NCBI RefSeq assembly: GCF_937616625.2
Contig: NC_065570.1
Location: forward strand, 754,001-818,000
Source: Mercurialis annua
Lineage: Eukaryota; Streptophyta; Magnoliopsida; Malpighiales; Euphorbiaceae
Reading direction: 5' to 3'
DNA length: 64,000 nucleotides
A model generated the notes under the pieces. It did no database searches, had not been told where the DNA came from, and worked only from the letters and a program-made list of their open reading frames with translations. Every line of letters begins with the position of its first letter. Position 1 is the first letter of the stretch. Below are positions 10,116 to 21,905 of the stretch, one piece after another. A program made the translations under genes and the position numbers.

Positions 10116-12959
10116 TTACAAAAGGAATGTATAAAAAATGGAAAGAATTACAGCCAACAGAGGGCTTAAACCCTTATCAATTATGAACATTTTACTGGTT
10201 CTGAAGATGATTAATCTTGAACTATCTGCTGAACCACTTGATTGAGTTGTATTTGCAGCAGTCCGTGTTTGATTGCTTAACTTCTTACTGCAACCAACAA
10301 TGAGAGTTTTATTAGCAGCAAAACAGATGGAATTTGCTCTAGTTAAGTAATGCTTTTAGCTTTGGACTAAAAGGAATGTGAAGCTATGTTGCATGGAAAC
10401 GGAAGGAACATCTGAAACGAAAAACAGCCTTAATCGATATTTTTTTGCGAGAATAGACAAAGATATAAAGTTTTGAAATTTCGATAGCGTAAACGAAAAC
10501 GAAATGCTGAAATGTAGAAGTTGACAAGTTTCAGTGCAATAATTTGGCTAGAAAGAGGCAGAATCCTGTACCTTCCTGGAAAGATACAGCTACCATGACC
10601 TGCAAACAGTATCAACAAAGAGAAAAATGTACATCAGATTTTGAAAAATTAATTATGGAAGAGAAAAAAATAAATAAGGAGGACCCCCAATTGAACTTTC
10701 AGATCCACAAAGCTATAATTGAAGCTGCCTGCAAGAATTTATGTAATAAGGTCATTTTCTAAGTAGATTCCATACATGAGCATGAACTATTGGCATTGTG
10801 TTGTCTCAATGGGGCTCCACTTGAATCACTATCTAACATGAAATCATAATATTTTTACTTCAGCCACAGAAAGTTTATTCCATTCCCTTTACTACACTCC
10901 AATCACTAAAGAAAGCCATGTGCCAATGTCATGTAGGAATTACACTTCTTTGTCCTCATGAGTAACCACTGAGATCACCATGATTGAAAGAACACTGTTC
11001 TTTTTAGTGCTGTAGGATTAGGCAATCTCAAACTTTTATACTTTTAACCTATGTTGAGTGCAACATATCAGCATTTAGTTTCCAGAAACGCCGTTTCCAA
11101 AACTTTAAAACTTATATTTATAACATATTCATAGAAGATATTGCTCCGTTTTCTACATCAACATTTCCGTGCAGCATAGCTTTTAAACTTATGACCGTCA
11201 AGGAATGCACTTTAGACGCATAAAGAAATATGTAAACTATCTTGTCTTCCATTTGAATTGAGCCACAATGTATATGCCAATTTTGCACATAAACATTTAC
11301 ATTAAAATTCTACATTTTCTTGTAGTATAACTTAGTAGTAACTGCAGTTTCCAAAAGTTTCATGTCCATATCCTTAACTTTTCATTATAATCCAAGATAA
11401 GATTGATTAAATTTTTGGAAGATCCAGGCACTAGAACTAGTAATTAAAAAGACGAAAAGAATGCAAATGAAAGAACAAACTTACTTGGATCCGTGGTGGT
11501 GATCATGGCCACACCCTTGAAATCACAAGACCCTGCAGACTTCCCTTCCTTCTGATAATAGCTATCAAATGCATAAGAAGCATGGTTCTTCACATTGTTG
11601 GGCGAATAACAGTCCTCCCCCGGCTGAATCTCGCTACAATTAGCCCTTCCCGGTCCACATGCCCAGTCTAATGCAGCCTGCAACGTCTTTGAATCAATAC
11701 CATCCATTACAATGCAATATGTCTGGTTTGTTGTATCATTAGCCAAAAAAGTCCCACTTCCATAAACATGAAGCAGATAAACCGGTGTTGAATTCCCATA
11801 GAACAGTCCCCAATTTGCTTCTGATACCGGTGGTGACCTCAAGTCCTCGTTGAACAATTCGTATATATACACATCGGAAGTTATTTCTGGATGAAAAGGA
11901 GTCCCGCTACGATCAAGAACATGCTTAATCAGATTAGAATTATACGTGTCTGCATTGTCGATAGTAGCATAAGGCTCTTTCGAATCACCCTTCGAAGGCC
12001 ACCCAGTCTCCGTAACAAGAACCACAACATCAGTAACATTCAAATTCTTCATAGAAAAATAAGCAGCATCAATCATAGCATCAAGCACATTATTATAGTG
12101 CAACAAAGTATTAGGATCAACCATTTCTTTAGACGGTGTCAAAGGCTTGAACAACGAATTATCAATAGGCACCACCCCTTTATTTTGCATAAACACATAA
12201 TACGGATAAAGATTCATCATCAACGGGGAGCCAGTTTTCGACAAAAACTGAAGCAGAGGAAGCATAACAGAAGTCCAACTCTGATTAAAAAAGGACTGAG
12301 AAGGAGGAAATGGATCGAGAATTATAGATGCAGCATGAGGAGTTGAAATCTTGATCTGAGTATGCAAATTTGCAGCAACTAAAGCACTATAAAGAGACTC
12401 AATAGCAGGCATAAGTAAAGGAGCAGAAGAGGGCACAGTAGTTAAAACCTCATCACCTACAGCAATTGAAGTGATTAAAGTCTGTGGATAGTATGCAACC
12501 ACATTTCGATCAATCCAAGAGGCTGCTGTGGTGTTCGAGGAGCCAATTGCAAGAAGCTGATTATTAGGCACACTGATCATGACCCTAATCTTGGTTTTAG
12601 CCAAAGCTTTGAGTAAATCAGGATTAGCATCATAGAAGCGAATGTGAGTAATCTTTTGAACTTGCAGAAAAGAAACAAGCTCAGTTGCTGACAAAATATT
12701 GGACACATCTGTTCCTATATTAAGACCCACAAATGGCTCATTGTCTTGGTCTGCCTTTTGCTGCTTAATTTGTACCAATGGTGACGATTTTGCTGCAAAT
12801 GTATAAAACAAAAAGATTGCTTCTTTGGCTTCTTAAAATACCAAGTTCAAGAAAGTTGAATAATTTACAGTAAATGTTACCTTGTGAGAGATTGAAAACT
12901 GCAATGGAGAGGAAAAAGATGATGTTGAATACGAGAAGGCCGAGATTAGAGTGTGCCAT
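10116..12959 (-). CDS. Glucan endo-1,3-beta-D-glucosidase, GH17 with X8/CBM43 domain, likely GPI-anchored
   Basis: Hydrolyses callose-type 1,3-beta-glucan at the wall or plasmodesmata (family knowledge). Exons on the minus strand: 12959-12881, 12792-11485, 10599-10572 (a 28-bp microexon coding HGSCIFPG) and 10287-10116; 528 aa. A signal peptide occupies aa 1-26 (hydrophobic FNIIFFLSIAVFNL). The GH17 barrel covers about aa 45-360, with the nucleophile Glu288 in TETGWPSKG and the acid/base Glu141 in AVGDEVLT. The residue before Glu141 is Asp rather than the Asn of the classical VGNE; variation here occurs in this subgroup. The X8 domain (about aa 386-470) shows CIVMDGID, LDWACGPG and YYQKEGKSAGSCDFKG. 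The last exon encodes a Ser/Thr-rich linker and a hydrophobic tail, consistent with a GPI signal. Arabidopsis relative from memory: At1g11820-type. The open frame running past 11485 to 11444 is intron read-through. Confidence 0.92.
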
Positions 12960-13297
12960 TATCGAAGAGAAGCTTGAGTTTTAGTTCTTTATCATCTGGT
13001 TCTGGTTCTGGTTCAGCTACAGATTCTTGCATTATCTTCTAAAATTGTAACTTTTTCAATTTTGGTTTTTAGTTGAATTTTGTTGGTGGGTTTGATTTGG
13101 TTAATTGGTTGTGTTCTTGTTGACTCAAGAGATCTAAAGAATCAACTATATGGTGTGGTGTGGCTGGTTCTTGATTTTGAAAAGCCCCTCACTTTTTTTT
13201 CTTGAGACATAAAGCCCGTCACTTTCGAGCTTCAGTGGAGTGTATAGCCCCGACAAACATACAAATTGTCGAAATTGACCTTGTGAATTGGCAAGTA
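12960..13297. promoter_or_regulatory. Upstream region of the GH17 gene
   Basis: Contains pyrimidine/TGG-rich leader-like sequence just upstream of the start codon (on the minus strand, GAACCAGAACCAGATGATAAAG). No certain TATA box could be assigned. Ends at the TA target site of the mariner-type MITE. Confidence 0.35.
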
Positions 13298-13925
13298 CAG
13301 TCGACCCTCTGATAATTAATATACATGGTGGATCAAAAATTTATTAATTATTAAAAGTATTAATTTATTGAATTTATAGAGAAAAAATTTATAAAAGATA
13401 TTTTAAAGCACGTACAATAATAGGCCTAACATTAATATTATATTATAAAAAAACTAACTAAATACACTTTACAATAACTCAATTTAAAAGAAATAATTTT
13501 ATATTCAATTTAAGAAATATCAATTGATATCAAACTAAAAAATAATTATTAAGAAGTTATATTAATAAAGTAAAATAATTTTTATTATTTTTAATACTAG
13601 AGATACTTTACTTATTTTAATTTGTTTATCTAATAACTTCTTTTAAAATTTCTCAAAAGATTAAAAAAGTCATAATTTGATGGTATTTTAACTTACATTT
13701 TATGAATTAAGGTTAGTATTGCCTCAAATAAATCATCAATTGTTATATATTTCTTTAAAAAAATCTCTCTAATAATTAATATTCATGTAGAATATATTTT
13801 AAATTTTATTAATTATTAAATAATAGAATTAATCATCCGACGTGGAACAAAGTTGGTTCTCTCAATTTTCTATTAATTATTAGAATTATTAATTTATATA
13901 ATATTAATTATTAGAGGGTCGACTG
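13298..13925. mobile_element. Tc1/mariner (pogo/Emigrant-like) MITE, 628 bp
   Basis: Terminal inverted repeats CAGTCGACCCTCTGATAATTAAT at the left and its near-perfect complement ending GAGGGTCGACTG at the right, flanked by TA/TA (13296-13297, 13926-13927). The TIR and subterminal CTCT(A/G)ATAATTAATAT words repeated inside (for example near 13768) resemble the Emigrant/Lemi1 pogo-like family of plants. No transposase frame. Lies about 340 bp upstream of the GH17 start. Confidence 0.85.
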
Positions 13926-14531
13926 TATACTCAAAAAGCGGCTTAAACAAATGTAAATTTGAGAGCTTTATGGTAAATTCACAACATTGACTTGGCTTCT
14001 TCTGTACCTTTGATGATATATTTCTTTAAGTCACAATCTCACAGCCTGGCATTTGCAGGTTCATAAAAGTTAAGTATTTTATCTTTTACCATTTTGGTTA
14101 TGATCTCTTCATCACATTCTTTTTAGATCATTTGGGTTTATAATTTATGATCAAGTTTTGTTTTTTATGGCAATTTTAGAAAGAAAGTAATGTTTAATAG
14201 ACAAATTTGGAGGATTTGAGCAGTCTGTATTTATTGAACATAATTGCATTTATTCCACTCAACTAAAGGTTAAATTATCGTTACTTTCTGCTGATCTAAA
14301 ATCAAGAAATTGATTACTTTAAATAATTTGAGTCGGTGGAAAATTCACATTGAAAAATATGAATAAGATGAAAAATATTCAGAGCTGCCATTACCAATAA
14401 TGTTGATTCAGTACATCAAACAAAAGACACAGGGTAGCCCAACAGCAGCAGACTTGGTCACGAGCACAACAATTACTACATCATATTCACATGTTGCTCT
14501 CTTTGTATTTAGTACTACTTTGTTTTTGAGC
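13926..14531. other. Intergenic sequence, nothing recognised
   Basis: AT-rich DNA between two MITEs. Small frames only, none convincing. Confidence 0.4.
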
Positions 14532-14879
14532 AAAGGGTCAACGCACCCCCCTGAACTTGAGACAGAGAGTCATTTAATCCAATTTTAACTTGTTTGAACA
14601 ACTAACTCCAAAACTCTTCATTTTTGAGTCAGATAACCCAATAATTGTATTTTAAAAACGCGTAAAATACAAATCGGAGGTGAAGAATGCGAAATAGAAA
14701 TTAAAAAATTTCTTAATTGTTGCGACAAAATTATTTTAAATTTATTTTTTGCAATAAAAAAATAAATTATGGGGTTATTTGATCCAAAAATGAAGAGTTT
14801 TGGGGTTAGTTGCTCAAACAAATTAAAACTGGATTAAATGATCTTATGTCACAAGTTCAGGGGGCGCATCAACCCTTTG
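14532..14879. mobile_element. Foldback MITE with long terminal inverted repeats, about 348 bp
   Basis: The left end AAAGGGTCAACGCACCCCCC and right end GGGGGCGCATCAACCCTTT are inverted, and the inverted similarity continues inward (CTGAACTTG / CAAGTTCAG; GGATTAAATGA / TCATTTAATCC; AACTCTTCATTTTTG / CAAAAATGAAGAGTT) over more than 100 bp per arm. A clear target duplication was not found. The short frames 14400-14588 and 14618-14821 fall in it and are not genes. Confidence 0.75.
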
Positions 14880-16005
14880 TTCGTTTGTTTTTCCTGCTTT
14901 ATTTTATTTGATTTCAGAATTTGGCATTCTTTCAACTTTCAAGTGTAAGCATAGAACTCGCATAAATTAGAGTGATTCCATGGGCTTCTGAAGGATAAGT
15001 TGATCTATGGGCTGAAGCCCGTGGCTTACTTTCATAATTAACAATTTGGCTTTTTTCAAAAATATCTCATTTTTGGAATTTCTTGTGCAAAAGAATCCCT
15101 TTTTGATGGTTTATTAGTGGATTATTGTTAACTCATTGGTAAATTAAAGGTAAAATGAGTATTTTTATAAAAATTTCAAAAATGAGGTATACAAAGTAAT
15201 TTTTCTTAACAATTTGAACCAAAATTTAGGGTTAACAACAAAATTATCTCAAAAAATCACTTAATTTCCAAAAACACGCTGAGTCAAATTACTTCAATCT
15301 TATCTAAAAGAATAAAAAAAATCAAATTTTACATACTTATTTTTAATGCATATTTAATACCTCAAATGGTACATTGTTGATAATCTATTATACATCTTTG
15401 ATATGGAATATACAAAACAAAAACTTTTTTGGCGTTAAATGAAAACTAATAAAAAAAGTTAGGTGCTAAATGAAAACTTTATAAAAGTTTTGAAATTTTT
15501 ATACCCTTTTTTGAATTCTTCTGTAATCTTTCGTTAAAACAATTTGTTACAAAAACAGTTTGAACTTTTGCATAAGAACTAGAGCAAATTTATTTTATTG
15601 ACGGACTATTAATCTGCTCAAAAGAACTATTATAGTAGTTAACAACAACCAACCGATAAACCAAAAATTAGAAGTTTCACAACTAGAGGTCATTTACATG
15701 ACGACAATGCCTGAAAATTAATAGATTGAACTCTACTTCTCATTACAATGACTCTAAGAAACAAGATCAAAATTATAATCTCTAAGAAAGACTTTAAAAC
15801 TTGCACGAAACGGAAGTATATATACCAACACTATACAAACGACCAAAGCTATATGTTCATACTTCCATGGCTACTATCGCTGGAAGAAGCAAACAATTAA
15901 GTTATGCTTCAAGTCGAGGCTTTGTTGCCTTGCTCTACTGAGGTGAAAGACAACTATGGACCTGTGTTTAAGTAATTCAACCATCTATCACTGATGTCTT
16001 ATCCA
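14880..16005. other. Intergenic and APR 3' flank
   Basis: AT-rich sequence. The part from about 15820 to 16005 is probably the APR 3' untranslated region (minus strand), as base composition becomes more balanced. No other gene seen. Confidence 0.4.
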
Positions 16006-18191
16006 TTACCGGAGAGCATTGACGAAAGTCGTCAATGAATCTACATCCCTTTCCTCAGAGGGATACTTGATCGGCCGGGAGGAGTGTTTTGGGAAGAAAA
16101 GTATTGTAGGAAAGCTTCCTAGCTGCAATTCTTGCTTAGCAAACTCCTTTTGATCACCATCTGCCCTGAATTTGCCAACCTTCACTCCGCTCCCCGCCAA
16201 TTTATCCGCCAATGCAAGGTAGGATTGCTCCATTCCCTGGCAGAATTGGCACCATGGAGCATAGAGAACAACAATCCATGCTTCTTTTCTGTTTTCCAAT
16301 TTTAACAAGTTCTCAATTCCAGCCCTGCCCAAGTCGACCAAATTATCTGAGTTGAAAATGTCAGCAACTGCATCGGATCCATTAGAATGAGCAGCCCCGT
16401 TTCCGTTACCATTCAGTTTGGCAACATCGTCTTGTTTCAAATTTCCTTTATGAAGACCACATTCCTTAGCCTTAGCATCCTCCCACCACCATCTTCCTTC
16501 TCTTTCGTGTTGGCCTGGAAGCACCGGCCTTGTGCAAGGCTCGCACCCAATGGAAACATACCCTTGCAAATGTAAGGGATTCACAGGGACATCCATGGTT
16601 CGGAGCAACTTCCATACATCCTGTCCATCAACATTTGCCACTGGATTCCACTTGATCAGACTACCAGCCCCACCGTCTAACCCTTCAAAAACTGGGTCGA
16701 CCTGGACAACAGGAACCTCAGACCGAGTGCCAGGGGACTGGTCTTTTCTTTGGCCAGTGATCCAAGCACGTAGTCCCTTAAGAGCCCTCCTCAAAGGTCT
16801 CACTTTCCTCACACGGCAGCACTCCTGGTGCCCGTCCTCATAGAAAGAGAAAAGACCTTTGCTCCTTACTAATGCTTGAACTTCAACAGAATCAGGAAAC
16901 ATGTACTCAATTTTGATGCCGTAGTGCTTCTCAACCGTATCAAAAAACCTATAAGTTTCAGGGTTCAACCTCCCAGTGTCCAGACTGAACACCCTAAAAG
17001 GTCTGCCAGTTAGCTTCGCATACTCAATCAACGCAACATCCTCAGCACCACTGAAAAACAACAAACAAGTGTTACTAAATGAAGCTCACAAATTCCAGTA
17101 GCTTGTCAATTTAAGGAAAATTAGAGTCACATATCAATACAAATGGTGTTGTTCTCATTCCACCTTCTATTTGTCTGCTAGCTAGTAAATTATGTTCTTT
17201 TAGATTTACTTATTCTGCAAAAACCAATAAGGCCAACAAATAAAACCTTTTCTCAATAGAGCCAAGCACAAATTAGGTAAAGGAACATTCTTTACAATGT
17301 AATGGCACATACGCAATTAATCTTTCAGATGTTCTTTAAAAATTTGCTAAGCCTATTTCAAAGTATTTGTACTATTAACTTTTATTTCACTTGGTCATTA
17401 ATGAATAATCTAGAATTCCATCCACAAAAGGACTACATGTATACAAAATATAACTAGTTAAGGAACTACTTAAATGGAAAATATTTACTAATGACCAATT
17501 CAAATAAAAGCTAATAGTATAGGGACTTAATGATGGATTTAGCCTTAAAAATTCATATAAGCAACTGCCACTAACAATTTAAATTTCCAAAAACAACACG
17601 GAATTAAACTCAGATGAACACGGAATTAAAATATTTACCTGAAAGCAATAGCAATATCATTGCCAAATTTCTCAAGAGCTTTATCCATAATCTCCAAAGG
17701 AGATGACTTCTCAAGTTCCTTAGCCAACTGCTCAAAATCCTCCACCTCCACTGCTTTCTCCGCCACCTCTGCACAAATTTCAGTCAAACACTCGGTCAAA
17801 ATAACCTCCAAATACAAGCTAAACCTCTAATTTCAAAAAAAAAATCCTCACCAGGCTCAGCAATTGTTGCAGACAGAGCCCCAATTGCATGATTCCTTTT
17901 AGGTTCCGCATTCACCGGCTTCACCGTCAAACGCCGTGAAGAAACATTAACAGCTGTCGAAATCGCCGTCGCCGTCGCCGGCCTATCCAACAATCGAAAT
18001 GAACCGAATTGCGCAGCTGAAACAAAAACAAAAACATAAATCATCTGAAACTAAAGCCAAAAGAAAAAAACAAACTCATTTTCAAAATTGAAAAGCTTAC
18101 ATTTGAGCTCCGATGAAGGATTTGATGAACGGGAATAACTGGTGGCCGGTAATGAAGCCGGAGAAGAAGAAGAAGCAACACTGAAAGCCAT
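16006..18191 (-). CDS. APR: 5'-adenylylsulfate reductase (APR), plastidial
   Basis: Reduces adenosine 5'-phosphosulfate to sulfite in plastids, the controlled step of sulfate assimilation, using glutathione (family knowledge). Exons on the minus strand: 18191-18101, 18016-17852, 17768-17639, 17050-16006; 476 aa, normal family length. The N terminus is a Ser/Pro-rich transit peptide. The reductase domain has [13 protein letters not shown] (PP-loop-like), [14 protein letters not shown], the iron-sulfur cysteines in QECCRVRKV and [11 protein letters not shown], and the catalytic Cys in KECGLH. A C-terminal thioredoxin-fold domain with the active site APWCQFC acts as a glutaredoxin-like donor. 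The third intron (17638-17051) is long. The frame that opens at 17064 starts inside this intron; the true junction joins IAF at 17639 to SGAED at 17050. Closest Arabidopsis member by position, from memory: APR2 (At1g62180). Confidence 0.95.
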
Positions 18192-18618
18192 CGTTGAATT
18201 TAGAATTTGAATCCTATTTCAAAATTTGAATAAAAAATGACAGTTTGATCTGAATATTTTTGTGTGTGTCAATGGGAAATGGGATGAAATGGGAGCTTCT
18301 GTTTAAATAAAGACCGAACAAATCGCAGTCTACCACATTCATTGAACCTGGACGCTATTTTGAACAGTGTGGGTTCCATGCGCTATTGCTTACGTGGACG
18401 GTTGTGATTCGTTGGATGTTTCATGGGGACTCATTGCTTTCGTCACGTGGAGTTGAGAAACGACGCCGTGTCATTGACGCCTATTTCTTCTCCGTTCTCC
18501 CGGTCAATTTTCTTTTTCTCTTAATATGCGTCACCTATTTAGATTTTTACTAGCATTAATTTTGATTTTTAATTAACGTTCTTTCTTTAGCTTAATTGTT
18601 CTATAACACACTCGAAGC
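18192..18618. promoter_or_regulatory. APR upstream region
   Basis: Balanced-composition sequence directly upstream of the APR start; likely leader and promoter on the minus strand. ACGTGG/CACGTGG-type words occur at about 18391 and 18447. No experimentally known element can be assigned by eye. Confidence 0.35.
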
Positions 18619-19489
18619 CGCAGTGACGAAGCCAGCTCCAAATTTGAGATAGGGCACAATTTAGTTAATAAAAATAAAAAGATCGTATCACATAAAAGTA
18701 TAATTATTAAATTTTCTAATGTAAATCTACCAAAAATAAATAAAATTAACGTATCACAAAATTTTAAAAAAAACTTATTTTTGTCAATTAAACTTGTTTG
18801 AAGAGATAACACCACTAGTAATATGAATTATTATTTTTGATGCATTGTATTTCCTCCTATTAAATTTATATTTTTTTCAAACTGTTTTTTAAGATTATCA
18901 GGTCTCTTGTTCCTATTAAATTTGGCATTTTCATCTATTAGTTTTAATAATACTCTAATGAGTTATAGTTTAAACGTTATAGGCGCCGACAACAAACTGC
19001 TAGGTCGTGGGTTCAATTTCTTTCATAAACGCTCTCCTCCCAAATTATTAAAAAAAGCTATATTAACTCATTTTTAATACAAAAATTATTTGGCTCCGAT
19101 ACTACTAAATTTTATATTTAAAAAAGAACCCATTTACGTTTCATGTCAAATTTAAATCTTAAAGATAGGGGAAAAAAATAAAATTTGTCATATCTAAATT
19201 TCAAATAGGTGATTTTATTTTTTTTTTAAATTTAATTGTTTAAAAAATTAGGATACAATAAATTAAAATGACTATTAAATATTAATATTATTATTAAAGT
19301 AATGAAAAGATGAAGATTACTAACTTTTTTAATAGGAATTCAGTGGATGTGCATTATGTGTGAAATTGAATGTTAAGAAGAATTGGAATACAATTACCAT
19401 GTGAGTAAACATGCACGGCTAATAAAAAAAATCAAAACAATTGAGGTAGGGCCCAGGCCGTGACTGGCCCTACCTCAGATCCGTCCATG
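18619..19489. mobile_element. hAT-type non-autonomous element, about 871 bp
   Basis: Left end CGCAGTGACGAAGCCAG and right end CTCAGATCCGTCCATG form imperfect inverted ends like the CAG(N)GGCGGAtCCAG ends of plant hAT MITEs. Flanks carry CTCGAAGC (18611-18618) and CTCGAAGG (19490-19497), a 7/8 match to an 8-bp target duplication. A perfect 12-bp hairpin stem TGAGGTAGGGCC/GGCCCTACCTCA sits near the right end (19442-19477). No transposase. A SINE-like insert lies at about 18955-19055. Confidence 0.65.
18955..19055 (+). mobile_element. SINE-like element, copy A
   Basis: ATGAGTTATAGTTTAAACG (A-box-like region), then GCTAGGTCGTGGGTTCAATTTC (B-box GGTTCAAT), then CATAAACGCTCTCCTCCCAAATTATTAAAAAAA. 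The same layout recurs at 47030-47130 and, truncated, at about 19970-20027, which suggests a tRNA-derived SINE family. Target duplication unclear here. Confidence 0.6.
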
Positions 19490-19558
19490 CTCGAAGGAGG
19501 GTTTTTTTGAAAAAAAAAATGGATAGAAGGATTGAAGATTTGATTTTAAGTTTGAATT

Positions 19559-19802
19559 ATATGTTTTTTTTATTTTAATAACGCAGTTTAAATTTTGTCA
19601 TTCATGCACTAACTACAATTTTTTTCAAATTCATATATGATGCTGAGCTGACACTCATTTATTGGTGTAAAATGACTTTCACCTTGGCGAATTACACCAA
19701 TAGAGTCGTGACATCTCAGTACCATGTATGAATTTGAAAAAGAAAATAATAGTTCATGCATGAAAATGATAAAAATTTAAACTGCATGTGAAAAAACATG
19801 TA
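19559..19802. mobile_element. Foldback element, about 244 bp
   Basis: Two long inverted arms meet near 19685: left arm CAGTTTAAATTTTGTCAT... CAAATTCATATATG... TTATTGGTGTAA and right arm TTACACCAATA... CATGTATGAATTTG... AAAATTTAAACTG. The arms are each about 110 bp and imperfect. No coding capacity. Confidence 0.75.
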
Positions 19803-21505
19803 CATCTTTTTTGACATTATTCCTATAATCAACATATAATGTGGTGAATTAATTTAAAAAATTCAAATTACTTTCTTATTGAAACAATTAATCCTAAATT
19901 ATATTTAAATATGTTATACAAAATTTAAAAAATAAATCAAGTATTTTCATATTTATGATTGATTAGTGGATGAGTTATACTCTAAATAGTATAAACACCA
20001 AGCAGTAATCTACTAGGTTGTACAACAACAAAAAAGACAATTTGATTTTAGTGTTTTAGACATAGAAATGGAAGTTAAGTTAAAATAGATAACTCTTTGA
20101 GTGAGATAATGAAGTACAAATGGTGCTATTTGAAACTGAAAGATGGGATGATCTTAACCATTTGTTATACACACATAATGTTTTATGGTAATAATACCAA
20201 AGTGGTGGCTCTAGTTTTTCAATCATTCTGGACCTCAATTTCTCATGTGCATTTTATGTGTTAAACTAAAATATGAGATTTACGTGGACACAACTAATTT
20301 GGTTTTGAATGAAAATCGAGACACACAATGTCACGACAATTAAATCAACTTGCACACCATAGTTTAAATTAAAAGGTTTGAGTTCGCACGTTATTATGAT
20401 TTTGAGTTCAAATTATGAATGTGCAATCTCATTAAAATTTGGTAAAATATTTACCACTTATAGTCCTAAAATGACTATAATATAAAGATCTAATATCTTA
20501 AAAACATCCGATTTTTGAACCTTTTTCAACTCTATTATGACGTTAAAAACTGCTCAATTTAATGTAATTTTGATTTTTTGTATCTTTAAGTATTAATTTG
20601 ACCTTTTTTCATTTAAAAAAAGTTTGATTTTTTTTCTAGTTGACTCTTTTTGTATTAAATTGATTTTTTTCTCATTAAATTGATCGTTTTTGAAGACTTG
20701 TTTTGAATTTTTTTAAAAAAATATCAATTTAGTGCTTAAAGATACAATTGAAACGAGAAAATATGAAATATGATAAAAACTGACCAGTTTTCAACTTCGG
20801 TGTAGGTTGAAAAAGTACTAAAAGATAATCCAATGAGTATTTTTAGGCCTAGTATAAATACTTGCATGGTATTTAAAGATTGATTTAGACTAATTATATT
20901 TATATGGTCATCCAATGAGTACTTTTGATTTGTTTGCTAAAAATGACATTTTTTATATTATGCACACATTATTTTGAACTAACTATTTTACATTCAAGCT
21001 CCTAACTTAAACCTAAAACCCAAGAAACATAGTATTATTGTATATAAATGTTTCTGAAATGTAAAAACTTTCATTAATTTTGTCTAATTACAAGCAATTT
21101 TCAAAAGTTGTGAATGCATTTACGCAGTATAAAAAGGGATACATGAATGTATAATATTATTCATAAATCGTCTATAATAAATTTAAAAATCAAATTATAT
21201 AAAAAAATTTAGCTAAATCAATACAATTAAATTCTTCATAACTTGTAAGAAAATGACGACAAAACAAATTTTTATTAAGAAATATTGCATTATTTCTATG
21301 CATACATTTATCATAAAAAAGATTGCAGTGCTAAAAATGACATAAACGTACCAGCTTTTTCAACAATGGTACATTTTTTCAATCACGATTATGTGATAAT
21401 GTTGACTATTAAGATTTTATCCACTATTATTGTGTAACCTTGTTGAATAATAATATGTCTTGAGTACAAAAAAAACGATGATATTTGAATTAAGTCTCGG
21501 TAAAT
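19803..21505. other. Intergenic sequence with SINE fragment and possible old foldback
   Basis: A truncated copy of the SINE family (ATGAGTTATACTCTAAATAG ... TCTACTAGGTTGT) lies at about 19978-20027. Around 20515-20815 CCTTTTTCAACT and GGTTGAAAAAG words form a weak inverted pair, possibly a decayed foldback. No gene seen. Confidence 0.4.
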
Positions 21506-21778
21506 CACTATAAGGAATTCTGTATTTGGCAATAAATTCTTTTGCATCTAATTTTCTTTTGCTGCTAAAAATCTTTTTGCAGCATTAATTTTGAAATTTG
21601 CTGCCATTAGTTAAGTTATATCAGTATTTTACAGCTAATTTTGTTATCAATTAATTAAAGCAATGTTTTATTAGCAGTAACATGCTACAATTTTTTTTTG
21701 TTGCTATATATTAACAGTAACAATTTTAATACTATTAGCAGCAAAAATTTGCTGTTAATACTAGTACTTCTTGTAGTG
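21506..21778. mobile_element. CACTA-type MITE, copy 1 (273 bp)
   Basis: Begins CACTATAAGGAATTC and ends ACTTCTTGTAGTG, matching the plant CACTA end CACTACAAGAA. A perfect 3-bp duplication AAT flanks it (21503-21505, 21779-21781). The inside holds repeated TTTGCTGCTA / TAGCAGCAAA words in inverted order. The second family member is at 56828-58395. Confidence 0.85.
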
Positions 21779-21905
21779 AATCTTGACTGAATACTTCATT
21801 TGCATGATTAGGAAGGATTACGCTCAATTTAAAGATAAAATACCAAGAGAGACGAATTGAATTAAAACAAATCGAACCATGACCATAAATCAAATCATCA
21901 CTATA

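Noticed and set aside
11891..12346. Plus-strand frame of 151 aa opposite the GH17 gene
   Set aside because: Arg/Ile/His-rich shadow of the glucanase exon.
14400..14821. Small frames around the foldback element
   Set aside because: They overlap the inverted arms of the MITE and have no protein-like features.
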